A stretch of DNA of 64,000 bases, from positions 4,580,876-4,644,875 of the forward strand of contig OX369274.1 of the NCBI GenBank assembly GCA_947284805.1, given 5' to 3'. The stretch's first letter is position 1. Each line of letters begins with the position of its first letter. The position numbers and the translations under genes were made by a program. The stretch comes from Coleophora flavipennella. Taxonomy: Eukaryota > Arthropoda > Insecta > Lepidoptera > Coleophoridae. Below, piece by piece: positions 31,019 to 41,358 of this stretch. The notes under the pieces are model-generated. The model saw only the letters and a list, made by a program, of their open reading frames with translations. It was not told the origin of the DNA and did no database searches.

Positions 31019-31062
31019 GGTGCAGCCAAACGTACTCAAATTCTTAATAATAAAAAAAAAAA
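31000..31062 (+). other. LINE-A 3' end with stem-loop and A-rich tail
   Basis: CACTTACCATCAGGTGAG with the wider arms GGCTGCA and TGCAGCC forms a stem-loop, then CTTAATAATAAAAAAAAAAA. The inner loop is the same as at the 3' end of SINE2. Confidence 0.75.
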
Positions 31063-31144
31063 ACGATTTAAAACCTGCTTACGTACTTTTTTCTCTATAT
31101 AACCTACACATACTAAATACATTTTAATCATAGCAACATAATGT

Positions 31145-32115
31145 CAATACGAGTAGATGCAGGGATAATAAAACGCGGTTAAGTTTGCGGCGCGCAAACT
31201 GTCTTACCTAATTAATCGTAAGCATGGACTTAATTCCTTTTAGATCTGAACTGCCAATAGATGGCGCTGCAGGGATAATAAAACACGCTGCTTGCGGCGC
31301 ACAAGCTGCCCTATTTAATTGATCAAAAGCATGGACTTATTTCCTTTTAGATCTGAACTGCCAATAGATGGCGCTGCAGGGATAATAAAACACGCTGCTT
31401 GCGGCGCACAAGCTGCCCTATTTAATTGATCAAAAGCATGGACTTAATTACTTTTACATCTGAACTGCCAATAGATGGCGCTGCAGGGATAATAAAACAC
31501 GCTGCTTGCGGCGCACAAGCTGCCCTATTTAATTGATCAAAAGCATGGACTTATTTCCTTTTAGATCTGAACTGCCAATAGATGGCGCTGCAGGGATAAT
31601 AAAACACGCTGCTTGCGGCGCACAAGCTGCCCTATTTAACTGATCAAAAGCATGGACTTAATTCCTTTTAGATCTGAACTGCCAATAGATGGCGCTGCAG
31701 GGATAATAAAACACGCTGCTTGCGGCGCACAAGCTGCCCTATTTAATTGATCAAAAGCATGGACTTATTTCCTTTTAGATCTGAACTGCCAATAGATGGC
31801 GCTGCAGGGATAATAAAACACGCTGCTTGCGGCGCACAAGCTGCCCTATTTAACTGATCAAAAGCATGGACTTAATTCCTTTTAGATCTGAACTGCTAAC
31901 AGATGGCGCTGCAGGGATAATAAAACACGCTGCTTGCGGCGCACAAGCTGCCCTATTTAATTGATCAAAAGCAAAGCATGGACTTAATTCCTTTTAGATC
32001 TGAACTGCTAACAGATGGCGCTGCAGGGATAATAAAACACGCTGCTTGCGGCGCACAAGCTGCCCTATTTAATTGATCAAAAGCATGGACTTAATTAATA
32101 CCTTTTATTATAGAT
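31145..32115 (+). repeat. 107-bp satellite array, nine units
   Basis: Nine repeats of a unit that contains GCAGGGATAATAAAACACGC, GCGGCGCACAAGCTGCCC and GAACTGCCAATAGATGGCGC. Unit starts are 107 bp apart through the middle of the array. The first and last units are the most diverged, and unit 8 carries a 5-bp duplication (AAAGC). No coding frame. Confidence 0.92.
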
Positions 32116-32770
32116 CTGTATCACTGTTATTTAGATCTAAGAAACCAAATATAATCTATTGGATTTAATACTAAATGCAAAAGACGATCAGAATCATCAC
32201 ACTACGATAGTACTAATATATATACTGTGCTACGAGTGTCTAGCTTGATGTGCTGGCCTCTGTACATGGTGTTGAATCGTTACGATGGCTCGGAACCGTA
32301 CGAGTCCGACTCGCACTTGACCGTATTTACTAACTGATGAATGAGTTTAACAAATTGCCGGAAATACCTTTACAACTCGACTGCTCAATAAGAAGAATAA
32401 CGTTTTTTAACGCGACTGAAAAAAATAACTTAAAAAACATACCTTAAAATATACAGGCTGTAAAAAAATGGTTACCCGTTAACTGGGGGTTCTACTCATC
32501 ATACTGCACAACTTTTCCCAAGGAACCCATAGTCAATTCTCAAAAAAAATATTGGACCCTTCATACTTAAATATACAAAACTTTATCAACCTTCTTATTT
32601 AATACTGTGAACAAAAAACTTAATATCTACCCTACGACTCACAACGAATGCAAAAAAACAGTGATTGAATGGCTGAAAAGTCTTAACTATGACGAGGTAG
32701 AAGACCTACTTACACACAAATCCTGATGACACTTGCAAATTTACTCCCTCACTATATCCTTCCCTGTCGC
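32116..32770. other. Spacer with a fragment of the 7-bp TSD element end
   Basis: GTACTAATATATATACTGTG at 32211..32230 matches the end of the 888-bp elements, without the rest. The remainder is anonymous. Confidence 0.45.
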
Positions 32771-32771
32771 A

Positions 32772-32862
32772 CACACAACCACACACACACACACACCCAC
32801 CCACACATCCACACACTCACACATACATATACACATACACAAACACACAGCCGCGAGCTTGC
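32772..32862. repeat. (CA)n low-complexity run
   Basis: ACACACACACACACCCACCC-type sequence with interspersed CAT. The 66-codon frame over it is an artefact. Confidence 0.8.
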
Positions 32863-32957
32863 GCCTTACTACTAATTTTAAATTTAATTATTATTTTTCA
32901 ATTATTATTACTATTTCTTTGAATCTGTCTTAGAGTAACTATTTATGTACCTTGTTT

Positions 32958-33293
32958 TTTTTTTTTTTTTTTTTTTTATCCACAATTGGTAAACCCTTGA
33001 CAACATGTCACCTGGTGGTAAGTAAAGATGTTGCCGAAGATGGAAGCGGGCTTACTAAGATTTCCTAACGCAATGGGGAACTGGCTATCTTATCTTCATG
33101 CCGGAACACACCAATGATATCAACATTGATATTTGGCGGCAAGACTTAGATACGATGGTGGTAGCTAGCCAGGCGGGCTTAGAAAATGCCCTACCACCAA
33201 CCAAACCGAGTCTTACAATTGACCCCGCCGGGAATCGAACCCGCGACCTCCTGTGTAAAGCCAGTGAACTTTGCCTCTGAGCTACGGAGGCGG
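32958..33293 (-). mobile_element. SINE2, full length, with long poly-A
   Basis: Minus strand: head CCGCCTCCGTAGCTCAGAGG, B-box-like GGGTTCGATTCCC, body, 3' stem-loop CTTACCACCAGGTGACATG, and a poly-A tail of about 24 (seen as T-run at 32958..32981). The long pure tail suggests a recent copy. Confidence 0.87.
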
Positions 33294-33844
33294 TAAAAAA
33301 AATGGTAAAGAAGAGCGAATACTTCTGACACAAGCAGTATAACATTGCTTAAAAGAAGTATTCAGAAACTGTATACTATTTGTAAACTTAATGAAGAAAT
33401 AAACAATATTATTAATATTATTATATTATTAACAAGATTGGCCGATCAGCTGATCGATTTGTATGAAAACTTAAGTATAATGAGTAGAAGCCCCAGTTTA
33501 CGGGACCTACACCAATTTTGTTATGCATGTAGGTATGTCTGTTTCTTTTTCTGTGCCTGTAGCCAAAACGGCTTCATGAATTGTGAAGTATGAGGTGTCG
33601 TTAGATTCGCCTCGATCTCCTTAGTGACATAGGATACATTTTTATATACAGTCGGGATTTAATTTTAATAAATTGGTTAGGTTATTAGTGAGTAATACTT
33701 TAACTGTCACGTGTATGACACATGTTCTAATAACTGTGAATTTTAACCATTTAATGTTAACTATTGTTTAAATAACTGTTATTTGTTTAGCTCTTCCGTA
33801 ACCGATATTTTTGTAATATTGCAATCTATATACCCATATATATG

Positions 33845-33976
33845 GGGTGACTTTTAATTAGTTCTTGATAGCAAAGGATTTCTTTTCTGATTTGACATAT
33901 AGTTTCTTTGGGAAATTTGTTTGTAATCACGAGTACATTCATATCTTTTGTTATCAAGAACTAATTAAAAGTCAAC
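33845..33976. mobile_element. Small TIR element
   Basis: Inverted arms of about 25 bp, GACTTTTAATTAGTTCTTGA (33851) and TCAAGAACTAATTAAAAGTC (about 33954..33973), around a central part of about 80 bp. Possible MITE; target duplication not clear. Confidence 0.7.
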
Positions 33977-33984
33977 TTGTATAA

Positions 33985-34156
33985 AAATGAATCTCTATTT
34001 CCCTTGGTCATCGCATAACTCGTGAACGGCTCGACCGATTTCGCTAATTCTTTTTTGTTGTGTTTATTTATTGTCAGGAGCAGGTTTTTATGAAAAAAAA
34101 TTAAGAAAGTGGCTAAAAACGGGTACTGCGCGGGCGAAGCCGCGGGAAACAGCTAG
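33985..34156 (+). mobile_element. Helitron of a second family, 3' end complete
   Basis: Ends GCGGGCGAAGCCGCGGGAAA followed by CAGCTAG then T. The body reads TTGGTCATCGCATAACTCGT and GACCGATTTCGCTAATTC, unlike the other Helitrons here. Start near 33985 (AATGAATCTCTATTTCCC). Confidence 0.7.
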
Positions 34157-34181
34157 TTTATAATATTATAGTTCATAGGTC

Positions 34182-34335
34182 CACCTATACGTTTTCCGGT
34201 GCGCGGTCGCCACTCGAGAACTTTACTGCCCCAACGGCCATCTGTTCTAAGAGCTATGTGATCTATGGTGTAGGTCGCGGGAAGCCGCTGGATGCGGGCA
34301 GCGCAGAACTGGTCGTCGTGGAAATCCTTGGGGGA
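34182..34335. pseudogene. RTE fragment pair in inverted orientation
   Basis: 34182..34258 is minus-strand RTE (GTGCGCGGTCGCCACTCGAG) and 34268..34335 is plus-strand RTE (CGGGAAGCCGCTGGATGCGG). The two are directly joined, an inverted chimera typical of template switching or twin-priming. Confidence 0.7.
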
Positions 34336-34483
34336 GATGATTATGATGATAATGTGAATTTAATCGAAGCATACTTTTTGGGTTCCGTAAGAACAGCCGA
34401 GGAAGGCTTCTCTCAACGACAAAGGAGTCTCTGCTACATATGGCGGTAATATTACAAATTTTCGTTATTTTTGACGTCAAATA

Positions 34484-34800
34484 ATGCTAAAAGATAGAAA
34501 ACCCAAGGTTAAAAAAATACCCTTAATGTTGATGATGTACTTTAAAGTCTAAAGCTATTAGAAACACGATGAGCAGTTTTGGATCGATAGAAGAAAATCC
34601 CTAAGATAGGTCTACACCGTTACTTTCAACTCTTTTTCTCTATTTCTCTTTCAATATTTTGAAAATTCAGATAATTGAAACTTAACGAAAAAAACGTTAA
34701 AAAGGGGAAAAGTGTGGTTACTGTCTTTACTCTTTACACGTAAAGAAAAGAAACAGAGACAACTGTTCCAATCAATGCCTTGCCTGACCTTTCGATGTCT
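34484..34800 (+). repeat. Dispersed repeat B, copy 2
   Basis: Aligns with 2140..2505: GAAAACCCAAGGTTAAAAAA at the start, AAGCTATTAGAAACACGATG, and ACTGTTCCAATCAATGCCTT at the end. Confidence 0.65.
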
Positions 34801-34904
34801 TCTGGTTAATGCCTAAATTACTTATTATAGGCGCTTATAAATTCAACTCGATATGATAGGTTCATCTAGTCGACAAGATTTTTATTTTTATAACTATTAT
34901 ATGA

Positions 34905-35175
34905 CTAGCTTTTGCCCGCGGCTTTGCCTGCAAGTACATCGTTTTTATGACCGTCTTCGTGGTCGAACGTAGACATGACTCGGGAACTATATTGGGCTAT
35001 TTCGATTAGCAGTCTATATTACTTCCCATAAGTTTTCTACTGATCCCCCGGAAACTATATCGGGCTATTTTAATTACTAGTTTATGATACTTTTATCCCC
35101 TCAAATATATCTATGAAAAAACCACGTCGATCCGTTGCTCCGTTGCGATGCCGACGTGCACGAGGGTGGAAGTGA
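34905..35175 (-). mobile_element. Helitron, 3' part
   Basis: CTAG at 34905..34908 with GCCCGCGGCTTTGCC next to it, body to about CCGACGTGCACGAGGGTGGA. The 5' end was not found. Confidence 0.65.
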
Positions 35176-35274
35176 CACAAAAGTACCAAAAAGCCAAAAA
35201 AAAAATCGCTATCAAACTTAACTTGATCACTCTGAAAATTTCCTGAAAATTTTATACCGGTACCAAAGCCAAGT

Positions 35275-35475
35275 AGGCTTTCTTAGTTTAGGAGTAGTAG
35301 TCGACCAACTTAAAATGTGTAGTTGGATTCCTGAAAAGATCATAGATTTTCTATACAAAAGGTTCTATACCAACTGCAAAAACAACTTTGTTTTTTTTAA
35401 TATACATTTTTTTTAAAGACTACGGAATGCTACTTTGTGCATAGTCCGAAATACACTTTACCACTTTTTTTGATA
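35275..35475 (+). repeat. Dispersed repeat E, copy 1
   Basis: TTTCTTAGTTTAGGAGTAGT through AGTTGGATTCCTGAAA and ACTACGGAATGCTACTT. A second copy is at 61925..62115. Confidence 0.6.
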
Positions 35476-35611
35476 AAGAGTACATTTTTATCAAAATTTT
35501 CGGACGACCTCATAACTTTCTGTTTACTCCTACGCTGCTTTAAAGTTTAAAGAGAGGGTGTCATACGGAATAATCAGAGACTTGATACTTATATAAGTCG
35601 CAGGCATACTG

Positions 35612-36233
35612 TATGATTCGTCATTTTACATACGCGCCAGGCAAACTATATAATGGCGAGGGCGGGGACAGTAAAGTCAATCAAACCTGCCCGAAAAGCT
35701 CATTTACAATCTGCCGTTCGGCATTTTGACAATTTGCCTGGCTCGGCATTTTGCAATCTGCGTACAGAATTTTTCAATTTGCCTGACCGCTTCTTTCACG
35801 ACCTTCTCCCATCTCTAATTGGGGTCGGCCCTTCTGGTCATTCTTCTGTAGGTAGGTCTGTTTAGCGCTGTGGCTTCCGTCAGGTTATGATTATTCAGAT
35901 CCTTGCGGATCGTCGTCGACCAAGTAGTCGGGGGTCTTCCGGGTCCTTTCTTATTAATTTTTAGGTCTTACGCCCCTCGGACCATGTGCGTGTCTGGCCT
36001 CCTCATAACGTGGCCATACCAGCGGAGACGTCTTTTGGTCATTTTCTCGCTTACCGGTGCAACTTTAAAGGATCCTCTGACATGGGCCTGACCTCTTAAA
36101 TACGGACAAATTATAACAATTTGCCTGGCTCGCCATTTTACAATCTGCGTACAGCATTTTACATTTTGCCTGACCGTTTACATACGGACAAATTATAAAA
36201 TTTACCTGACCGTATGTAAAATGACTAATCATA
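35612..36233. mobile_element. TIR element carrying a LINE-derived segment
   Basis: Terminal inverted repeats of about 29 bp (35612..35640 and 36205..36233) contain GTCATTTTACATACG. Near the ends are repeated words such as CAATTTGCCTG and CAATCTGCGTACAG. The middle (about 35803..36060) reads on the minus strand as RT C-terminal-like coding (RRLRWYGHVMRRPDTHM, GPGRPPTTW), so a LINE fragment is embedded. Confidence 0.65.
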
Positions 36234-36860
36234 GTAATCATACAATTTGCCTGCCACATTTTTACCAAAAAGTCTAAAAACCTCTCGCGTAGGCAAGAAA
36301 AATTGAATAATGATGGTAAAGACGCTTTTACTAACAAGATTACTGCGAATCACCTCATGCACCGTTCCAACAAAATGGCGGACAAATTGAAGGAAATTTA
36401 CTGAAACGCGCAACAGACTCATAAGAAAGCAGCAAGAATAAACTTTTGTATAAAACATAATTGGAATCGTTATAGCAAGAGAGGTAATTCGTCTAAATGG
36501 GCCGGCTACAGTACACAAGGAGTTCTGGTAAAGTTAAAGTCGTAATAAAGGCTGGATTTTTTTGGTCGAATAATATGAAGTTGTTAAGTTTCAGCTCCGC
36601 AACTGGGGGTAGATTAAAAATTATGATAAGGCCGATATACATTGGTTGACTTTTTTGCAAAGTAGACAAGTAGATTGATAAAGTACAGGTTGTATACAGA
36701 TTGGATATCAATCACATATAATACACCACTGTTTACTCACAAACTTCCTACGAAATCTAACACTGTTCAAGTACTGTACACTTAATTAAACTTATTTTAG
36801 AGATTTTGGGTTTTTGTGGGTCCTCTGGTAATTTAATTTACTAACTTTTTGCGAATTTGA
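36234..36860. other. Anonymous sequence
   Basis: Three modest open frames on the minus strand show no domain or repeat match. No call. Confidence 0.35.
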
Positions 36861-36864
36861 CATT

Positions 36865-37189
36865 TGTCAAATGTTTAGCGTAGTATAAAAGTAGATACAT
36901 TGAGGAAGTACGGTGGTGCAAACAGATCGGCCAGTATAGTGACTCGCTACTGTACAATCGGTTTACACCACTGTACTACCTCACTGTACTTGTGTACGGT
37001 GGTGCAAACAGATCGGCCAGTAATAGTGACTCGCTACTGTACAATCGGTTTACACCACTGTACTGCCTCACTGTACTTGTGTACGGTGGTACAAACAGAT
37101 CGGCCAGTATAGTGACTTGCTACTGTACAATCGGTTTACACCACTGTACTGCCTCACTGTACTTGTCAACTTTGCTAAACATTTGACCA
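36865..37189. mobile_element. TIR element with an amplified core
   Basis: Outer inverted repeats contain TGTCAAATGTTTAGC (36865) and GCTAAACATTTGACC (37174). Between them a unit of about 86 bp, starting GTACGGTGGTGCAAACAGAT, occurs three times (36908, 36994, 37081). Each unit is itself hairpin-like (GTACGGTGGTGCAAAC against GGTTTACACCACTGTAC). Confidence 0.8.
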
Positions 37190-37499
37190 ATATAAATTAG
37201 GAGATTCGTAGAAGATGAAAGTTAACAGACATAGCTCACATATTAGCTAAACTTAAGAAGTGTACGGGGCATATCTACCATAGCTAATAGTAAAAGAGAT
37301 GGCTCGTAGAACAGTGAATGTCTTTTGGCTGATACGATGGTGATAAAATCAGAATTTAAGGAGCATTCTTACTAAGCCGACGCGACACAATATATCTCAA
37401 AGACAGCTGACCATAGACGACGGTGAGTTCACATAATTATTTAGGATTGCAATGTGAAAGAAAGCGACAAATTACTGAACAATTAAATTAAAAATTAAA
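37190..37499. other. Anonymous sequence
   Basis: Near 37230 a short GCTCACATATTAGCTAAACTTA resembles RTE coding (AL.IAKLK) but is too short to call. Confidence 0.35.
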
Positions 37500-37572
37500 G
37501 CCCGACCTTTTTAAAATTTAGCCTATGTCACCTAGGGAATCAAGACGAATCAAACGACAACTCGCAATCCAA
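37500..37572 (+). repeat. Dispersed repeat A fragment
   Basis: ATGTCACCTAGGGAATCAAG, AACGACAACTCGCAATCCAA. Confidence 0.5.
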
Positions 37573-37582
37573 AATACATTAA

Positions 37583-37858
37583 TAAAAACGGTAATTTAAA
37601 AAACTAAAAAACCCGCCTGCGTTTCTGTGGTAATTTGGAAATGAAAAACCCTAAAACAAGAAAGTCATCATACCCGATTAATCTGCAATGTAATATAGGT
37701 ATGTGCTCTCAATTCACTATGCCTCCATTTCTAGAATGGGTCCCGACTGCTACAATTTTTCTTAAGTTAAGTGCAATCGGGTATGACGACTTTCTTGTTT
37801 TTCATTTCCAAATTACACAGAAACGCAGGCGGGTTTTTTAATTTTTAAATTACCGTTT
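37583..37858. repeat. Fold-back element, arms of about 100 bp
   Basis: Left arm 37588..37690 and right arm about 37770..37856 pair over CCCGCCTGCGTTTCTGTG and CAAGAAAGTCATCATACCCG. The 80-bp spacer is unique. Short frames in it are not genes. Confidence 0.75.
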
Positions 37859-37883
37859 TTTATTTTATTCATTTTTTTTAGTT

Positions 37884-38275
37884 TTATTATTAAATGAGTT
37901 CATTTGAATTTGGCGCCAAAAATCCGCCATTTTGTTTTTTTTTTATTTTAGTTATTGTCACTCACACAGTAAATATGTATCTAACGACACCCCTCAAACT
38001 AAAATCTATAGAGCCGTTCAGGCTGCAGTGCGTGCCTAAAATTGGAATTTGGCGCCAAAAATCCGCCATTTTGTTTTTTTCATTTTGATATACCCAGTGT
38101 CACTCTCACAGTAAATACGAATCTTACGACATGTCTCAAGCTAAAATCCATCCAGGCGTTCAGGCTGCAAAACATACATATATACATTATGTACATTATG
38201 TACATACATACTCTCGAAAAACATAACCCTCCTTCTGGCGCAGTCGGGTAAATACATACACTCTTGGGCAGTCGG
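37884..38275 (+). repeat. Dispersed repeat A, two tandem units
   Basis: GAATTTGGCGCCAAAAATCC occurs at about 37907 and 38044, each followed by a repeat A body (ATCTATAGAGCCGTTCAGGC / ATCCATCCAGGCGTTCAGGC). It ends CCCTCCTTCTGGCGCAGTCG. Confidence 0.65.
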
Positions 38276-38564
38276 TTTAAAAGGCTGCCACTAAATATTC
38301 AAGTTCTTCCCGTGTCAATAGGTATGGAGTAATTGATAATCGAATAAACTAAGCGGTTCGATAACTCGTCTCAATAGAGCTTTAATATTGTAAAGTCAAG
38401 AAAAATATAGAAAGTAATTTACTGAAGTTGAACACGATTTCTGCGAAGAGATGAAGAAATATTAACGAGAAGATGTACTTCCAAAGTAAGTTAATAATAA
38501 AAGTACCAAATAACTTCAGTAATTACTTAAAAATAAAAACCATGCATAAAAACTAAACCACAAT

Positions 38565-38662
38565 TTGTTTGGCCAGTCGGATAAGAATGTATTCTACGAG
38601 TATGTCACTCACGGAGACCAATCTAATGACACCTCGCACTCAATAATCCGTCAAGCCTTTTA
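38565..38662 (+). repeat. Dispersed repeat A fragment
   Basis: GTTTGGCCAGTCGGATAAGA through ACACCTCGCACTCAATAATC and TCAAGCCTTTTAGG, where it meets the LINE-A copy. Confidence 0.55.
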
Positions 38663-38675
38663 GGTCGACATAAGG

Positions 38676-39841
38676 TCGAATACAAAGCGCACCCATGGTT
38701 CGATGCTGACTGTACCAGGGTTGAGGCCCTGAAACATTCGGCTTATCAAGCCTGAGCTGACGCTCGAGATCGCAAAGCTCTGGAAAAGTTTTCCAGGAAG
38801 AAAGCCTTTAATAAAGCTGCCAAGTCCTACAAAAAGACACTGCACAGGGCACGCTTTGACCACATAAGCCATATTGGATCAAAACTTGTCTCCTACCCAT
38901 CTGGGAGTAAGGCGTTTTAGTTCTTGGCTAAGTGGATCGAGTCGAATTTCTGCCGCTCGTCATTGCCTCCACTGGTAAATCCTGACGGATCACTGGCTCA
39001 CTCCGCTGCCGACAAGGCAAATTTAATTGCCTGTGTGTTTGCTGAAAATTCGCGTCTGGATACTACAAATAATACACCACCTCAGATACCTCCACTATAT
39101 ATGCGGTACTATAATGTCCCCTTTTCGTATTCGCCAAAAAGAGGTTCTTAAAACTCTTTGCAGTCTAGATGTAAATAAGGCCACCGATCCTGACGGTATT
39201 CCAGCCATAGTTCTAAAGAACTGTGCTCCTGAGTTATCTCCTGTGCTGACATGCCTGTACCGCATCTCTCTCAAAACCGGTATAGTTCGAAAGTCTTGTA
39301 ACCTTGCCAACTTGCAGCCCGTGCCTTAAAAAGGTGGTCATGCTGACCCATCCACCAATCGACCTATTGCAATTACCTCCATACTCTGTAAAATTATGGA
39401 ACGTGTATTGAATACACGCCTCTTAGCATACCTAGAAGACAATGACCTCCTGTGTGACCGTCACTATGGCTTTCGCCGGGGTCGGTCAACGCGAGACCTT
39501 CTAGTGTATGCTATGCATGTATGGGGTGAAGCCATAGAGAAGCACGTTGAAGCTCTTGCCATGTCTCTAGATATCTCCAAGGCATTTGATAGGGTCTGGC
39601 ATGCCAGTTTTATTGGTAAGCTTCCTACCTACGAGCTAGCTACTGGTTTGTGTAACTGGATATCTGACTTCCTGAGGGAACGGTTAATTCGAGTGGTCGT
39701 CGATGGCTGCTCGTCTGACCTATTGGCTATTGACGTCGAGGTACCTGAGGGCTCAGTTCTCTCCGCAACTTTGTTTTTGCTGCATATTAACGATCTGCTG
39801 AAACCCGGTATATTGAATTGTATAGTGAACCTTACACTCAA
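38676..39841 (+). pseudogene. LINE-A copy 2, with linker region, broken, catalytic motif deleted
   Basis: Covers the region between endonuclease and RT (SRKKAFNKAAKSYKKTLHRA, RFDHISHIGSKLVSYPSGSK) and the first half of RT (MERVLNTRLLAYLEDNDLL, YGFRRGRSTRDLLV, MSLDISKAFDRVWHA, EGSVLSATLFLLHINDL). In-frame stops near 38753 and 38918 and frameshifts near 39150 and 39330. A deletion of roughly 100 bp after LLKPGI removes the catalytic YADD present in copy 1 and joins to VNLTLK; the copy then ends at repeat A. Confidence 0.87.
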
Positions 39842-39995
39842 AATCTAACGACACCTTTGACTCCAAAATCCATCAAGCCGTTAAGGCTACAGGGCGTTCT
39901 AAAGAAGTAAACATACATACATTACAAACTTACATACGTATACATACATTCCAAAACATGACCCTCTTTCTGGCGCAATCGGGCAAAAAACTAGC
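39842..39995 (+). repeat. Dispersed repeat A fragment
   Basis: AATCTAACGACACCTTTGAC, ATCAAGCCGTTAAGGCTACA, then ATACATACATTCC and ACCCTCTTTCTGGCGCAATC. Confidence 0.6.
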
Positions 39996-40122
39996 TACCT
40001 ATAGCAAAAAAGCTTTCAAGTAAGGCTAATAATAATAAAGTTAAGTTAATAATAGCACAGTCTAAATAATTCATTGCGTTAGATTATTTAAAGAAAAACT
40101 AAACATATTATCGGCTCTATCA

Positions 40123-40335
40123 TCCTACTAATATTATAAACGCGAAAGTTTGTAAGAATGTAATAATGCATGTTTGTTACTCTTTCACACAAAATCTACT
40201 AAACGGATCTGTCTGAAATTTGGTAGGTAGACAGATTAGGGCCTGGATTAACACATAAGCTACTTTTTTCTACGCGCACCCTCAAAAAGTCATAGAAACG
40301 TTGTCCACGCGGATGAAACCGCGGGAAACAGCTAG
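40123..40335 (+). mobile_element. Complete short Helitron
   Basis: 213 bp: starts TCCTACTAATATTATAAACG after A, ends ACCGCGGGAAACAGCTAG before T, with the hairpin GCGGATGAAACCGC just inside the 3' end. A clean reference copy for the family. Confidence 0.9.
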
Positions 40336-40893
40336 TTTCAAATAAAAGTAGGCAAATGGTGGCTCGGCCCAAGCACTAAGGGTTTTGTACACGAAATACA
40401 GTTATCTTATAAGTTTAATTATATTTACCCTCATCACTCACTGACTAAATAATTGACTGACTGACTGACTGACCTGTCAACGGATGGGCGCTGTCATTTG
40501 TTTTTCGACGGGCGTCTGAGGCGCCTTACAAACTACTAGTACAATAAAAAAAAACCCAACAAACTCTTTTAAAAACTAAAAAATAAAATAATGTGTATTG
40601 GCCCTTTAAGTTGAATATAAGTAATAATATTTTGATCCAAGTGTCGTCAAGCGACCGCTAAGTTGTGAAATTATTAGTAACTAGCTGTCCCGGCGAACTT
40701 CGTACCGCCTCACACTACACTACACTATACTACACTACACTACCGCTACCGGTACACTGCCACCACACTACCACTACACTACCACTACACTACACTACTT
40801 TTTGTAGATATTGCAGGAATTTTTTAGTAATTTTTTACACCTTGGGTTACATTATTTAAATTTTAGTAAGGATCCTTAATTTTAAAAAATATA

Positions 40894-41358
40894 TTTCGGA
40901 TCATCAGAAGGGTTTTGGCCGTATCTAAGAAATAAACTCGTCTTTGAGAAGTTTTGGAGTGTACAATCAATAATCACACACGTTGGCAACACGAGGCTTC
41001 ACGATGATTCGGATGAAAACCGATTATTTTATAGACTGCGATGAGTTCGGCACGGGGCTGGCTTCCCAAGTTGACAGTTCAGCTGCTCGATTAAAAGTGC
41101 TCGTAAAATAATTGGCGCCTCTGTCGTAGCCTCTGTAGGTAGGCTGCATTGTCTTTGATGGTTCGATATTCACAACGATTCTGATTGGCTAACAAACAAG
41201 TACCAAAACTACCAACTTCCGGTTACCGGTCCCGCACCGACCACGCCTTGGCAAAAGTGACTATTATGACTACCCTAGCTAACCGCTTGACATTTCAAGA
41301 TAAAACACACGGTGCTTCGACGCATGCATAGATGGCGCCACGTCCTTGCGCTCCGACA
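40894..41358 (-). repeat. LTR (3' LTR of the nested element)
   Basis: 465 bp, nearly identical to 42607..43071 (I noticed about five differences). On the minus strand it begins TGTCGGAGCGCAAGGACG. TATA is found outside both LTRs (40890..40893 and 43072..43075). Confidence 0.85.

Noticed and set aside
31145..32115. CRISPR-like array
   Set aside because: Repeats are contiguous 107-bp satellite units with no unique spacers, in a eukaryotic genome.
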